From contig JAUIKY010000005.1 in NCBI GenBank assembly GCA_030430535.1, forward strand, positions 104,632-168,631: 64,000 nucleotides of DNA, read 5' to 3'. This stretch comes from Bacteroidia bacterium. Its GTDB lineage: Bacteria > Bacteroidota > Bacteroidia > Flavobacteriales > Flavobacteriaceae. The notes below the pieces were generated by a model that saw nothing but the letters and a program-made list of their open reading frames with translations, had not been told where the DNA came from and searched no databases. Shown one piece after another: positions 35,238 to 43,639 of the stretch. A program made the position numbers and the translations under genes. Position 1 is the first letter of the stretch. Every line of letters begins with the position of its first letter.

Positions 35238-35765
35238 ATGAAATTCCACCTACTTTCGATATTAATATTCATTGCTAGTTTTGGTTATTCACAAGACAAG
35301 TACATCACTCGAACAGGCGAAGTGTCCTTTGAAGCCTCAGTGCCTTCGTTTGAAGAGGTAAAAGCGAAAAGCGAATCGGTTACGGCTATTATCAATACTG
35401 AAAACAACGAATTCGCCGCATTGGTATTGGTAAAAGGCTTCCGGTTTAAAAATGCCTTAATGGAAGAGCATTTTAATGAAAGTTATGCGGAGTCTGATAA
35501 ATATCCCAAAGCCACTTTTAAGGGCCATATCAAAGAAGCCAACAACGATTATTTCGTTGATGGTGAATTAACATTTCACGGTAAATCCAAACGTCTTGAA
35601 AACCTTCCTATTTCATATTCAAAAAAAGAAGACCGTGTTGATATTTCAGGGTATTTTACCGTGAATGTTTCCGATTTCGATATAAAAATCCCAAAAATTG
35701 TGCAAAACAAAGTGGCGGAACGTGTTAATGTATCGTTTAATTTTCAGCTGAATAAAAAGAAGTAA
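35238..35765 (+). CDS. YceI-family periplasmic lipocalin-like protein
   Basis: A 175-residue protein: signal peptide (1-19) and YceI domain (Y-P-K-A-T-F-K-G-H-I-K and F-H-G-K-S-K-R-L-E-N-L-P-I, F-D-I-K-I-P-K-I). YceI folds bind isoprenoids such as polyprenyl quinones in a lipocalin-type barrel, which fits with a redox cluster. It is the last gene of the cluster 32991-35765. Confidence 0.9.
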   Translation: MKFHLLSILIFIASFGYSQDKYITRTGEVSFEASVPSFEEVKAKSESVTAIINTENNEFAALVLVKGFRFKNALMEEHFNESYAESDKYPKATFKGHIKEANNDYFVDGELTFHGKSKRLENLPISYSKKEDRVDISGYFTVNVSDFDIKIPKIVQNKVAERVNVSFNFQLNKKK

Positions 35766-35833
35766 CAACAACCTGATTTCGATTCTCATTTGAGATCTTA
35801 AAACGACCACAAAACACTCTTTTCAGGTAACTT

Positions 35834-35903
35834 GCCATTCCGAAGGAGTGAGGAACGAACGACGATAAAATGAAATTCCTTCCCGTGCCTCGTTCAGGAT
35901 GAC
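35834..35903. repeat. intergenic palindromic repeat, copy A
   Basis: A 70-nt stretch with arms CCATTCCGA... and ...CAGGATGAC. The middle holds GGAACGAACGACG and CCTCGTTCAGGATGAC, which pair in part. It is the common Bacteroidota type of short intergenic repeat beginning with TCATTCCGA. It lies in a 250-base gap that contains no gene. Confidence 0.55.
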
Positions 35904-35974
35904 AACTATTTATAAACTGAATCTATTTTTTCATAAAAAACAACTTTTTAATAATCAAAAGCAGGTCAATAAAA

Positions 35975-35994
35975 AAGCCGCTTTTTAGCGGCTT
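35975..35994 (-). terminator. intrinsic terminator of carB
   Basis: AAGCCGCT / AGCGGCTT stem at 35975-35982 and 35987-35994 with a four-base loop. On the minus strand TTTTTT follows. It is 21 nt beyond the carB stop. Confidence 0.8.
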
Positions 35995-36015
35995 CTTTAT
36001 TGTTATTAATTTACA

Positions 36016-38868
36016 TTATTTACTCAAGTACATTTTTCGTCTAGAGTACAATTCGTAAAATTCATCATCCTTTAAGCTATCAATAAACAAGATGCTTTCT
36101 CCGGTACTCTTCATTTCTGGCCCTAATGTTTTATCTACATTCGGGAATTTATTGAACGAGAATACTGGTTGTTTGATGGCATAACCTTCCAATTTCGGGT
36201 TGAATGTGAAATCCTTAACTTTTTTCTCACCCAACATCAATTTAGTCGCGTAGTTTACATAAGGCTCTCCGTATGCTTTCGCGATAAATGGCACCGTTCT
36301 CGACGCTCTTGGGTTGGCCTCGATAATATAAACCGTATCGTCTTTTACTGCAAACTGAATGTTGATCAAACCAACCGTGTTAAGTGCCAGGGCAATCTTT
36401 TTGGTATGGTCTTTAATTTGTTGCATCACAAACTCACCTAAATTAAATGGCGGCAAAGTAGAATTACTATCACCAGAGTGTACACCGCAAGGCTCGATAT
36501 GCTCCATGATACCAATGATGTAAACATCTTCGCCGTCACAAATGGCATCGGCTTCTGCTTCAATGGCTCCTTCCAAATAGTGGTCTAAAAGCAATTTGTT
36601 GTTGGGGATACTTTGCAGCAAGCTAACCACGTGCTTTTCCAACTCCTTTTCATTGATTACAATTTTCATACCTTGTCCACCTAATACGTAAGATGGTCTT
36701 ACCAATATCGGGAAATCCAATTCTTTGGCTACAGCTAAAGCTTCATCGGCAGTTTCAGCCGTATCGAATTTTGGATAAGGAATGTTGTTCTCTTTCAATA
36801 AAGTAGAGAAACTTCCGCGATCTTCAGCCAAATCTAACGACTGGAAGCTTGTTCCAATAATTTTTATACCGTATCGGTCTAATTTTTCAGCAAGCTTTAA
36901 TGCCGTTTGTCCACCAAGCTGAACGATAACACCCTCTGGTTTTTCGTGCTTGATAATATCGTAAATGTGCTCCCAGAAAACAGGCTCGAAATACAGTTTA
37001 TCGGCTGTATCAAAATCGGTCGACACCGTTTCGGGGTTACAGTTAATCATAATGGTTTCGTAACCACATTCGGCAGCAGCCAACACCCCGTGAACACAGC
37101 AGTAGTCGAACTCAATACCTTGCCCAATTCGGTTTGGCCCCGAACCTAGCACGATAATTTTTTTCTTGTCGGTTACCACACTTTCATTGTGAGCATACCT
37201 ATTACCATCGGCAGTTTCCATGTCACTTTCAAAAGTAGAATAGTAATATGGTGTTTTGGCTTCAAATTCAGCTGCACAGGTATCAACCAGTTTATAAACC
37301 CTGTTGATGCCCAATTCTTCTCTTTTGTTGTAAACCTGACTTTCCAAACAGCCTAACATGTGTGCAATTTGCCTATCGCCATACCCTTTTTGTTTGGCTT
37401 CAAGTAAAAGTTCTTTTTCAATAGTGTCAATATTATAAGTTGAAATTTCTTTTTCAAGGAAATACAACTCTTCATATTGCTTTAAGAACCACATGTCTAT
37501 CTTGGTAATCTCGTGGATTCTGCTCAACGGAATGCCCATTTTTATGGCATCATAAATAATGAACACACGATCCCAAGACGCAAAGGTCAACTTTTCAATA
37601 ATTTGGTCGTAATTGGTATTTTCTTTACCATCGGCACCTAAACCGTTACGCTTAATTTCCAATGATTGCGTGGCTTTGTGCAGGGCTTCCTGGAACGAGC
37701 GCCCAATACCCATCACCTCACCTACGGCTTTCATTTGAAGTCCTAAAGTACGGTCGGATCCTTCAAATTTATCAAAGTTCCAACGTGGTATTTTTACAAT
37801 TACGTAATCTAAAGTAGGCTCGAATAATGCCGAAGTCGATTTTGTAATCTGGTTATTCAATTCATCCAAATGATAACCCAAGGCCAATTTGGCTGCAATT
37901 TTTGCAATCGGGTAACCTGTTGCTTTACTCGCTAATGCTGAAGAACGCGATACACGCGGATTGATTTCAATTGCAATGATATCTTCATTTTCATCTGGAG
38001 ATACCGCAAACTGTACGTTACATCCACCGGCAAAATCACCAATGCTACGCATCATGTGGATGGCCATATCACGCATGCGTTGGTATGTTCTATCACTTAA
38101 GGTCATAGCTGGTGCCACGGTAATCGAGTCTCCCGTGTGGATTCCCATAGGATCCATATTTTCGATAGAACAGATAATCACCACGTTATCGTTGGAATCT
38201 CTTAAAAGCTCAAGCTCATATTCTTTCCAACCCAACAACGCCTTATCAATCATCACCTCGTGGATAGGAGAAATCTCCAGACCGTTACGCAATAATTTAT
38301 CAAAATCCTTTTCGTCATAAACAATCGATGCTCCCGCACCTCCTAAAGTGAACGAAGAACGGATACACAATGGAAAACCAAACTCCTGCGCAATTTCCTT
38401 TCCTTTAAGGAATGAGGTTGCTGTAGCTTGGGGCGCCATTGGAATGCCAATTTTGGTCATTAAATCCCTGAATTGCTCACGGTCTTCAGTAATATTTATG
38501 GCATCAATATCAACACCTATAATCTCCACTCCAAAATCTTCCCAAATTCCTTTTTCATCGGCCTCAATGCATAAGTTTAAGGCTGTTTGGCCGCCCATTG
38601 TTGGTAAAACAGCGTCAATTTGTGGGTGTTCCTTTAAAATCTTAATGATTGATTTGGTATTCAGCGGAAGTAAATACACATGATCGGCCATCGACGGGTC
38701 GGTCATGATCGTTGCTGGGTTGGAGTTGATCAAAATAGTTTCAATTCCGTCCTCTCTTAACGACCTAAGTGCCTGAGATCCTGAATAGTCAAATTCGCAT
38801 GCTTGCCCAATAACTATGGGTCCCGAACCAATAATTAAAATAGATTTTAGTTTTTCGTTTTTCGGCAT
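36016..38868 (-). CDS. carB: carbamoyl-phosphate synthase large subunit (without MGS-like domain)
   Basis: A 950-residue enzyme that makes carbamoyl phosphate from bicarbonate, ammonia and two ATP for arginine and pyrimidine synthesis. It has two ATP-grasp halves: an N-terminal one opening I-L-I-I-G-S-G-P-I-V-I-G-Q-A-C-E-F-D-Y-S and a second opening K-I-I-V-L-G-S-G-P-N-R-I-G-Q-G-I-E-F-D-Y. G-G-Q-T-A-L-N and G-G-Q-T-A-L-K segments occur in the two halves. It ends soon after the second ATP-grasp at F-Y-E-L-Y-S-R-R-K-M, so the C-terminal methylglyoxal-synthase-like allosteric domain of E. coli CarB (1073 residues) is absent. This short form is known in Bacteroidota, so it is not a truncation. 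No carA is adjacent. Confidence 0.97.
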   Translation of the reverse strand: MPKNEKLKSILIIGSGPIVIGQACEFDYSGSQALRSLREDGIETILINSNPATIMTDPSMADHVYLLPLNTKSIIKILKEHPQIDAVLPTMGGQTALNLCIEADEKGIWEDFGVEIIGVDIDAINITEDREQFRDLMTKIGIPMAPQATATSFLKGKEIAQEFGFPLCIRSSFTLGGAGASIVYDEKDFDKLLRNGLEISPIHEVMIDKALLGWKEYELELLRDSNDNVVIICSIENMDPMGIHTGDSITVAPAMTLSDRTYQRMRDMAIHMMRSIGDFAGGCNVQFAVSPDENEDIIAIEINPRVSRSSALASKATGYPIAKIAAKLALGYHLDELNNQITKSTSALFEPTLDYVIVKIPRWNFDKFEGSDRTLGLQMKAVGEVMGIGRSFQEALHKATQSLEIKRNGLGADGKENTNYDQIIEKLTFASWDRVFIIYDAIKMGIPLSRIHEITKIDMWFLKQYEELYFLEKEISTYNIDTIEKELLLEAKQKGYGDRQIAHMLGCLESQVYNKREELGINRVYKLVDTCAAEFEAKTPYYYSTFESDMETADGNRYAHNESVVTDKKKIIVLGSGPNRIGQGIEFDYCCVHGVLAAAECGYETIMINCNPETVSTDFDTADKLYFEPVFWEHIYDIIKHEKPEGVIVQLGGQTALKLAEKLDRYGIKIIGTSFQSLDLAEDRGSFSTLLKENNIPYPKFDTAETADEALAVAKELDFPILVRPSYVLGGQGMKIVINEKELEKHVVSLLQSIPNNKLLLDHYLEGAIEAEADAICDGEDVYIIGIMEHIEPCGVHSGDSNSTLPPFNLGEFVMQQIKDHTKKIALALNTVGLINIQFAVKDDTVYIIEANPRASRTVPFIAKAYGEPYVNYATKLMLGEKKVKDFTFNPKLEGYAIKQPVFSFNKFPNVDKTLGPEMKSTGESILFIDSLKDDEFYELYSRRKMYLSK

Positions 38869-38903
38869 TTTCTTCTGGTTATATATTGAATTTTAATTCG
38901 TTG

Positions 38904-38911
38904 CAAAAATA
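38904..38911 (-). promoter_or_regulatory. -7 element for carB
   Basis: TATTTTTG on the minus strand, 36 nt before the carB ATG, just downstream of the rpmH terminator. No clear -33. Confidence 0.45.
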
Positions 38912-38930
38912 ATGATACTTAGATATAAAA

Positions 38931-38958
38931 AAAGGCGTTACACTTAAGTAACACCTTT
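38931..38958 (-). terminator. intrinsic terminator of rpmH
   Basis: GGCGTTAC (38934-38941) and GTAACACC (38948-38955), one wobble pair, flanked by A/T runs. On the minus strand it ends in TTTTTTT. It lies 24 nt beyond the rpmH stop. Confidence 0.75.
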
Positions 38959-38981
38959 TAATTATGAACAATTGTTAATCA

Positions 38982-39143
38982 TTATTTCTTATGTCTAGTT
39001 TCAGATGACACAGATAATCTTTTTCTTCCTTTAGCTCTTCTACGCGCTAATACCTTTCTGCCGTTAGCAGAAGCCATTCTTTCTCTAAAACCGTGCTTGT
39101 TTCTTCTTTTTCTTTTAGAAGGCTGAAATGTTCTTTTACTCAT
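38982..39143 (-). CDS. rpmH: 50S ribosomal protein L34
   Basis: A 53-residue, very basic protein: [20 protein letters not shown] and then [19 protein letters not shown], the invariant L34 pattern, with a short C-terminal tail (S-S-E-T-R-H-K-K) as in Bacteroidota. It is too short for most ORF searches but unmistakable. It has a clear promoter of its own and a terminator, so it is monocistronic. The usual neighbour rnpA and dnaA are not here, which is normal for this phylum. Confidence 0.97.
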   Translation of the reverse strand: MSKRTFQPSKRKRRNKHGFRERMASANGRKVLARRRAKGRKRLSVSSETRHKK

Positions 39144-39206
39144 TATCTTGTATCTTTAAAATCTGAATAGTAATTTTTAATCTTAGGCTCCCTTAAAAAC
39201 CGAGGG

Positions 39207-39237
39207 CAAATATACGAACCCTTTACAACTTTGCAAA
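39207..39237 (-). promoter_or_regulatory. promoter of rpmH (-33 TTTG, N19, TATATTTG)
   Basis: On the minus strand TTTG (39234-39237) is followed after exactly 19 nt by TATATTTG (39207-39214), a full match to the Bacteroidota promoter. The predicted transcription start is near 39200, with a 55-nt leader to the L34 start. It is one of the two complete promoter pairs in the window. Confidence 0.75.
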
Positions 39238-39433
39238 CCTTTTTTAAAAATATTATTGAATTTATTTTTAGCTTAGGCCGACACCTTACAACGCTAGTAT
39301 TTAACTGTAACGACAACACTTTTTACAACACAAGCATACGCTTTTTTTCATAAAATTTTAGTTTCTTTGCAGTCTTAAACCACGAATTGAAGTTCCTTTT
39401 TAAGGGAAACCAAACCTAAAACTGTTTAAAAAC

Positions 39434-40009
39434 ATGTTCAATAAAAACATAAAACTTGTTATTGCCGTTGCTATTATAGCTTATGCCATTTACCTATTTA
39501 CCGAAGGGTATATTGGCAATGGAATCATGCTCATTCTGCTATCGCTTATTTTTGTGTTCCTTTACTTTAAAAATGAATTTATCTTGTTGGCCTTTTTAAG
39601 GTTGCGCAAGCAAGATTTTGATGGCGCAAAAAAATGGTTGGGCAAAATTAAAAATCCAGAAACGGCATTAGTAAAAAAACAACAGGGTTATTACAATTAT
39701 TTGCACGGACTGATGGTTTCGCAAACCAATATGAACGAAGCCGAAAAATATTTTAAGAAGGCCATTTCACTTGGACTGTCTATGGACCATGATTTAGCCA
39801 TGGCCAAGTTGAACTTGGCAGGCATCGCCTTTTCTAAACGCAGAAAACAGGAAGCCCAAAAATTGCTTACCGAAGCCCAAAAGCTGGACAAGCAAGGTAT
39901 GCTTACCGAACAGATTAAAATGATGAAGCAAAACATGAAGCGTGCAGTGGGGCCAAACCAACATTACGGCGCCGGTGGTTCGTTACGTGCCCAAAAAAGG
40001 AGGGGGTAA
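39434..40009 (+). CDS. membrane-anchored TPR protein
   Basis: A 191-residue protein. Two membrane helices come first (residues 7-24 and 29-46), as in DUF2892-type small proteins. Then come three TPR-like helical units (A-E-K-Y-F-K-K-A-I-S-L-G and A-K-L-N-L-A-G-I-A-F-S-K-R-R-K-Q-E-A). It ends with a basic tail (R-A-Q-K-R-R-G). Its function is not known. It converges on the cardiolipin synthase gene with a shared terminator. Confidence 0.8.
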   Translation: MFNKNIKLVIAVAIIAYAIYLFTEGYIGNGIMLILLSLIFVFLYFKNEFILLAFLRLRKQDFDGAKKWLGKIKNPETALVKKQQGYYNYLHGLMVSQTNMNEAEKYFKKAISLGLSMDHDLAMAKLNLAGIAFSKRRKQEAQKLLTEAQKLDKQGMLTEQIKMMKQNMKRAVGPNQHYGAGGSLRAQKRRG

Positions 40010-40045
40010 AAAGCGCGTTTATTTTTTTGAAATTTAACCATATAA

Positions 40046-40078
40046 AAAAAACTCGGAGTCGCTAGCTTCGAGTTTTTT
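40046..40078. terminator. bidirectional terminator between the TPR gene and cls
   Basis: AAAAACTCG ... CGAGTTTTT with AG/CT closing pairs. T runs follow on both strands, serving both convergent genes. Confidence 0.75.
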
Positions 40079-41529
40079 TATATCAACGGAGACCATAAGC
40101 GACAATAAGATTCTTTTAGCTTGGCCACTTTAGGCCTACTCACCCACCGTTCGGGCTCTATGACTTCGCTGTTTTTTAAATCTTCAATAAATTGCTCTTT
40201 AAGCATTTTACTTTTCTCTTTGTCGTAAATAAAGGCGTTGACTTCAAAATTGATATTAAAACTGCGGTAATCCATATTTGAAGTGCCGATGGTTGAAAAA
40301 ATATCGTCAACCACCATAGTTTTGGCGTGCACAAACCCTTTGGTATATCTGTAAACCTCAACACCAGCCTCCAACAAATGCTCTAAATACGAATTGGTTG
40401 CATGCTTTACCACCCACGAATCTGATTCTTTTGGGATAATCAACTTTACATCTACCCCACTTTTTGACGCCACCTGCAGCGCCATGATTATTTGGTCGTT
40501 TGGCACAAAATAAGGCGTTGTAATATACACGTAATCTTCGGCAGTGGTGATGGCAGTAAAGATGGCTTCCATGATATACGCCCAATCGGTATCGGGGCCA
40601 CTGGCTGCAATTTGTATTGCTACATTGCCCTCGCAATCTACCTTCGGAAAATAAGAACGGGAAATTTCCAGTTTTTGATTCGACACAAAATGCCAAGTAG
40701 TAAAAAAACTGATTTGCAACGACTTTACGGCTTCACCTACCAACCTTAAGTGCGTATCGCGCCAAAAATTGTCGTTGTATCCATTAACGTATTCATCAGC
40801 AATATTGATTCCACCAACATAAGCTACTTTCCCATCTATCACTGCAATTTTTCTGTGGTTACGGTAGTTCATTTTTCCTGTAAACTTCGAAAAAACCACT
40901 GGCATGAATGGGAAATGCTCAATTTTACAATCATTCAGTCGTTGTTTTGTTTTTGAAGATAATTTGCTCCCTACGTCATCATACGCCAACCTTACCTTAA
41001 CACCTTCGGATGCTTTTTGGCATAAAACATCCAACAATTTATCCCATATTTGCCCATCCCTAATAACGTAATATTCCAGATGGATGTGATTTTTGGCCGC
41101 TTTAAGATCTTTTAGTAAATAATCAAATTTTTCTTCACCATCAATTAAAATATCAACATCGTTACAGAGCGTTAAGGGCGAAGTCTTGTTATCATAAAGC
41201 AGTTTTACCAATTTCACCTTGCCTTCAAGATAATCGTCAACCTTTTGTATTTCCTCGCTATCCAATTCCAACTCATCATTTATCGATTTTATGGTGCTTT
41301 GGTTCAGGACGTGCTTTCTGCTGAAAATTTTATTTTTTCGGTATTCTTGTCCGAACAGATAGTAAATTAGGATTCCCAAAAAAGGAAAAAAAACCAAAAC
41401 AATGATGTACGACAAAGTTTTGGTTGGGTTGATGTTTTTGAGCACAATAGTAATAACCGCAGAAATGGCTATAACGTAATTAAGGACAATTAATATTATC
41501 CAAAAATGCTCTTTTATAAAATCTATCAC
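40078..41529 (-). CDS. cls: cardiolipin synthase, PLD superfamily
   Basis: A 483-residue membrane enzyme that joins two phosphatidylglycerols (or equivalents) into cardiolipin. Two N-terminal membrane helices (about 8-28 and 38-60) form the PLDc_N domain. Two HKD motifs are present: H-R-K-I-A-V-I-D-G near 224 and H-A-K-T-M-V-V-D-D near 399, each with the following G-G-I-N or G-T-S-N segment. Layout and length match ClsA-type enzymes. The lytic transglycosylase lies 6 nt upstream in the same direction, so a small envelope operon (hydrolase, transglycosylase, cls) is likely. Confidence 0.95.
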   Translation of the reverse strand: MIDFIKEHFWIILIVLNYVIAISAVITIVLKNINPTKTLSYIIVLVFFPFLGILIYYLFGQEYRKNKIFSRKHVLNQSTIKSINDELELDSEEIQKVDDYLEGKVKLVKLLYDNKTSPLTLCNDVDILIDGEEKFDYLLKDLKAAKNHIHLEYYVIRDGQIWDKLLDVLCQKASEGVKVRLAYDDVGSKLSSKTKQRLNDCKIEHFPFMPVVFSKFTGKMNYRNHRKIAVIDGKVAYVGGINIADEYVNGYNDNFWRDTHLRLVGEAVKSLQISFFTTWHFVSNQKLEISRSYFPKVDCEGNVAIQIAASGPDTDWAYIMEAIFTAITTAEDYVYITTPYFVPNDQIIMALQVASKSGVDVKLIIPKESDSWVVKHATNSYLEHLLEAGVEVYRYTKGFVHAKTMVVDDIFSTIGTSNMDYRSFNINFEVNAFIYDKEKSKMLKEQFIEDLKNSEVIEPERWVSRPKVAKLKESYCRLWSPLI

Positions 41530-41535
41530 TAATTG

Positions 41536-42456
41536 TTAATTATAATATCCTTTTTCTGGTATATCTATAAAGTATTGTTTTCTGGACCTATTATTTAAAT
41601 GTGGTTCGCGCAACCAAGGGTTGTGTATTTTCAATAATTTATAGTTGATGCCAAATTGTTCGGCAAACTTAGTAAAATCGGTAACAGCAGTATCCACCTC
41701 AACTTGGTAGGTAGGTACTTGACTATACAAGTCCTTTTCCCTAAAATTAAAACCGTATTTGGTGGGGTTGGACAAAATTTCCTTTAGTGCCACAATTCTA
41801 AAAATATACCGACCTGTTTCCTCCCCTAAAAGCAAATCGTAGTAATCCTCTACGTTCTGTTCCCGTAATCGTCTGGAAACACCTGCATTTCCTGCATTGT
41901 AAGCCGCTGCGGCCAGCGTCCATGAACCTAAATCTTCTTTCGACTTTAAAAGGTATTTGCAAGCCACTTCAGTAGCTTTCTCCAAATGGTAGCGTTCGTC
42001 AACATTATCGTTAACCTCCAATCCGTTTTCACGACCCGTAGCTGGCATAATTTGCCAAACCCCTCGAGCTCCCGCCGGAGAAACAGCATTGGTTAATCCA
42101 CTTTCAATAACTGCCAAATATTTAAAATCGTCCGGCACACCATGTTTTGCCAAAATAGGTTCAATTACGGGAAAGTATTTTTTGGCTCGTTTAAACATCA
42201 ACAGTCCATTAGACTGCCAATAGGTATTTACCAAAAGCTCCCTATCCATGCGCTCCAATATATCTGGATTTTGAATAGGCATGGGTTCTCCTGCAAAATT
42301 CAAATCTTGCGGGATTTGCAGTGCATAAACATTATAGTCGTTTATTAATTTTTTTTCGAAATTTTCATCGGTTGGCGCGTCTTGTAGGGCGTAAATAAAC
42401 AGTGCGCATAAACTTAATAATCCTACCAATGCCAAGGCTTTCTGTACAATCTTCAT
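41536..42456 (-). CDS. lytic murein transglycosylase (SLT domain, MltD-like)
   Basis: A 306-residue exported protein. The signal or anchor helix is at residues 7-24 (A-L-A-L-V-G-L-L-S-L-C). The SLT domain (about 100-245) shows A-V-I-E-S-G-L with the catalytic glutamate, S-P-A-G-A-R-G-V-W-Q-I-M-P-A-T-G, and A-A-A-Y-N-A-G. No LysM repeat is present, unlike MltD. It cuts glycan strands to give anhydro-muropeptides. Second gene of a run on the minus strand, with 37 nt before it and 6 nt before cls. Confidence 0.93.
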   Translation of the reverse strand: MKIVQKALALVGLLSLCALFIYALQDAPTDENFEKKLINDYNVYALQIPQDLNFAGEPMPIQNPDILERMDRELLVNTYWQSNGLLMFKRAKKYFPVIEPILAKHGVPDDFKYLAVIESGLTNAVSPAGARGVWQIMPATGRENGLEVNDNVDERYHLEKATEVACKYLLKSKEDLGSWTLAAAAYNAGNAGVSRRLREQNVEDYYDLLLGEETGRYIFRIVALKEILSNPTKYGFNFREKDLYSQVPTYQVEVDTAVTDFTKFAEQFGINYKLLKIHNPWLREPHLNNRSRKQYFIDIPEKGYYN

Positions 42457-42493
42457 CTTTAAAAAGTTTTCTATAAATTTAATTAAAATTAAT

Positions 42494-43159
42494 CTAGTTC
42501 TCTAATATAATTTGAGGCAAATTTTCATTGAACCATTTGTATTTATTAATGATTGCAATATGCGTTCCGTTCTTAATAACGATGCATTTTTTGATGTATT
42601 TTATGGGAAACACCGGATCTTTATCGCCGTGGATGTGAACAATATCACTTCGGTGTTCCTTTTGCTCCCAACATACCATATTTTTTATGGCCCAGCTTAA
42701 GTATTTCGCATCGTTAACGGAAAGATATTTTTTATACAACTCCAAACGTTTTGTCATGGTTTTGCCGAAAGCATATTTTTCAAAAATATCTATTTTGCTC
42801 GCTAACTGTATGGGCAAAATCTTATACGCCCCAGTGGTTTTGGCCAAAAGCATTCGCTTTGGAAGTTCGAACATGCTTTTAACACTCGAAACAATAATAA
42901 GTTTCCGCGCGTTTACATACCTATCTATTTGCTGAACCAACACCCCGCCAAAGGACACCCCAACCAACACCACGTCTTTATGCTTTATTTTTTGGCTCAT
43001 TCGTAATGCATAATCCTCAAACCCCTCATTATCAAAAGGTATACTCCATTCTAAAAAATGCATTCTGAATTGATTTTCGGGTAATTTTATGTACTCAAAA
43101 ATTTTAGGGCTGGCCGCCATCCCGGGCATAAAATAAACATGTATTAGCTCTTGACTCAT
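42494..43159 (-). CDS. alpha/beta hydrolase
   Basis: A 221-residue hydrolase without signal peptide. The nucleophile elbow G-V-S-F-G-G (about residue 75) and H-G-D-K-D-P-V-F-P-I (acid near 180) plus K-N-G-T-H-I-A-I-I (histidine near 199) complete a triad. The opening V-Y-F-M-P-G-M-A-A-S-P is the usual oxyanion strand. Substrate is unknown. It starts the minus-strand group with the transglycosylase and cls. Confidence 0.85.
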   Translation of the reverse strand: MSQELIHVYFMPGMAASPKIFEYIKLPENQFRMHFLEWSIPFDNEGFEDYALRMSQKIKHKDVVLVGVSFGGVLVQQIDRYVNARKLIIVSSVKSMFELPKRMLLAKTTGAYKILPIQLASKIDIFEKYAFGKTMTKRLELYKKYLSVNDAKYLSWAIKNMVCWEQKEHRSDIVHIHGDKDPVFPIKYIKKCIVIKNGTHIAIINKYKWFNENLPQIILEN

Positions 43160-43204
43160 AGGAGATTAACCACTTAATCGCTTTATTCTTAGCTTTTTTT
43201 TGCG

Positions 43205-43212
43205 TACTTTTG
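43205..43212 (+). promoter_or_regulatory. -7 element for the small GNAT gene
   Basis: TACTTTTG, exact TAnnTTTG, ending 61 nt before the ATG at 43274. No good -33. Confidence 0.45.
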
Positions 43213-43273
43213 CACAAAGTTATACAAATAGTACTCACTATTTTACATTCCTTATAATTTAAAATATATCATC

Positions 43274-43570
43274 ATGGTTGAAGCTGCAGAATTAATTGAC
43301 AATGAGTTCTTGCGTCAATTTGAAATTAAAATTGACGGACAATTAGCAAAAATTGAATACTCATCGCAAGAACGAAAGATCTTTTTAACCAAGTTAGTTA
43401 TCCCAGAAGACATTAAAGACGAGAATTTTAAAAAGGATTTTTTAGCGCTTGTTTTTGAACACATTGCCGACCGCAATTTAAGCATTGTGCCCACCAGCCC
43501 AGAAATTGCAAAATTTGTGAGAAGCAACCGAAAATACAAACGCATGCTTCCAGTTGGGGTAAGGATTTAA
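43274..43570 (+). CDS. small GNAT-like N-acetyltransferase (YidJ/YjdJ type)
   Basis: A 98-residue protein of the short Acetyltransf_CG family: F-E-I-K-I-D-G-Q-L-A-K-I-E-Y, F-L-T-K-L-V-I-P-E-D-I, A-L-V-F-E-H-I-A-D-R-N-L-S-I-V-P-T-S-P and A-K-F-V-R-S-N-R-K-Y-K-R-M-L. In this family the conserved pattern is a G-x-G/A-x-A-L helix, here less standard. Substrate unknown. The gene ends in a perfect terminator palindrome shared with mtaB. Confidence 0.75.
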   Translation: MVEAAELIDNEFLRQFEIKIDGQLAKIEYSSQERKIFLTKLVIPEDIKDENFKKDFLALVFEHIADRNLSIVPTSPEIAKFVRSNRKYKRMLPVGVRI

Positions 43571-43586
43571 CGATATTTATATCATC

Positions 43587-43623
43587 AAAAAAGCCGAAAT
43601 TCAAATTGAATTTCGGCTTTTTT
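43587..43623. terminator. bidirectional terminator between the GNAT gene and mtaB
   Basis: A nearly perfect palindrome of 37 nt: AAAAAAGCCGAAATTCAA, one centre base, then TTGAATTTCGGCTTTTTT. T runs on both strands. It is the cleanest hairpin in the window and serves both converging genes. Confidence 0.85.
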
Positions 43624-43639
43624 GTTTTTCGCAAATGCC

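Noticed and set aside
39144..39433. A gene in the 290-base gap upstream of rpmH
   Set aside because: It holds the rpmH promoter and AT-rich spacer; no frame or RNA structure stands out.
40176..40696. Additional minus-strand frames inside the cardiolipin synthase gene
   Set aside because: They overlap the HKD-containing gene in other frames and have no family features.
43587..43623. The 37-nt palindrome as a member of the dispersed repeat family
   Set aside because: It has a classical terminator form with T runs on both sides and lacks the TCATTCC or TCATGCTGAA arms.
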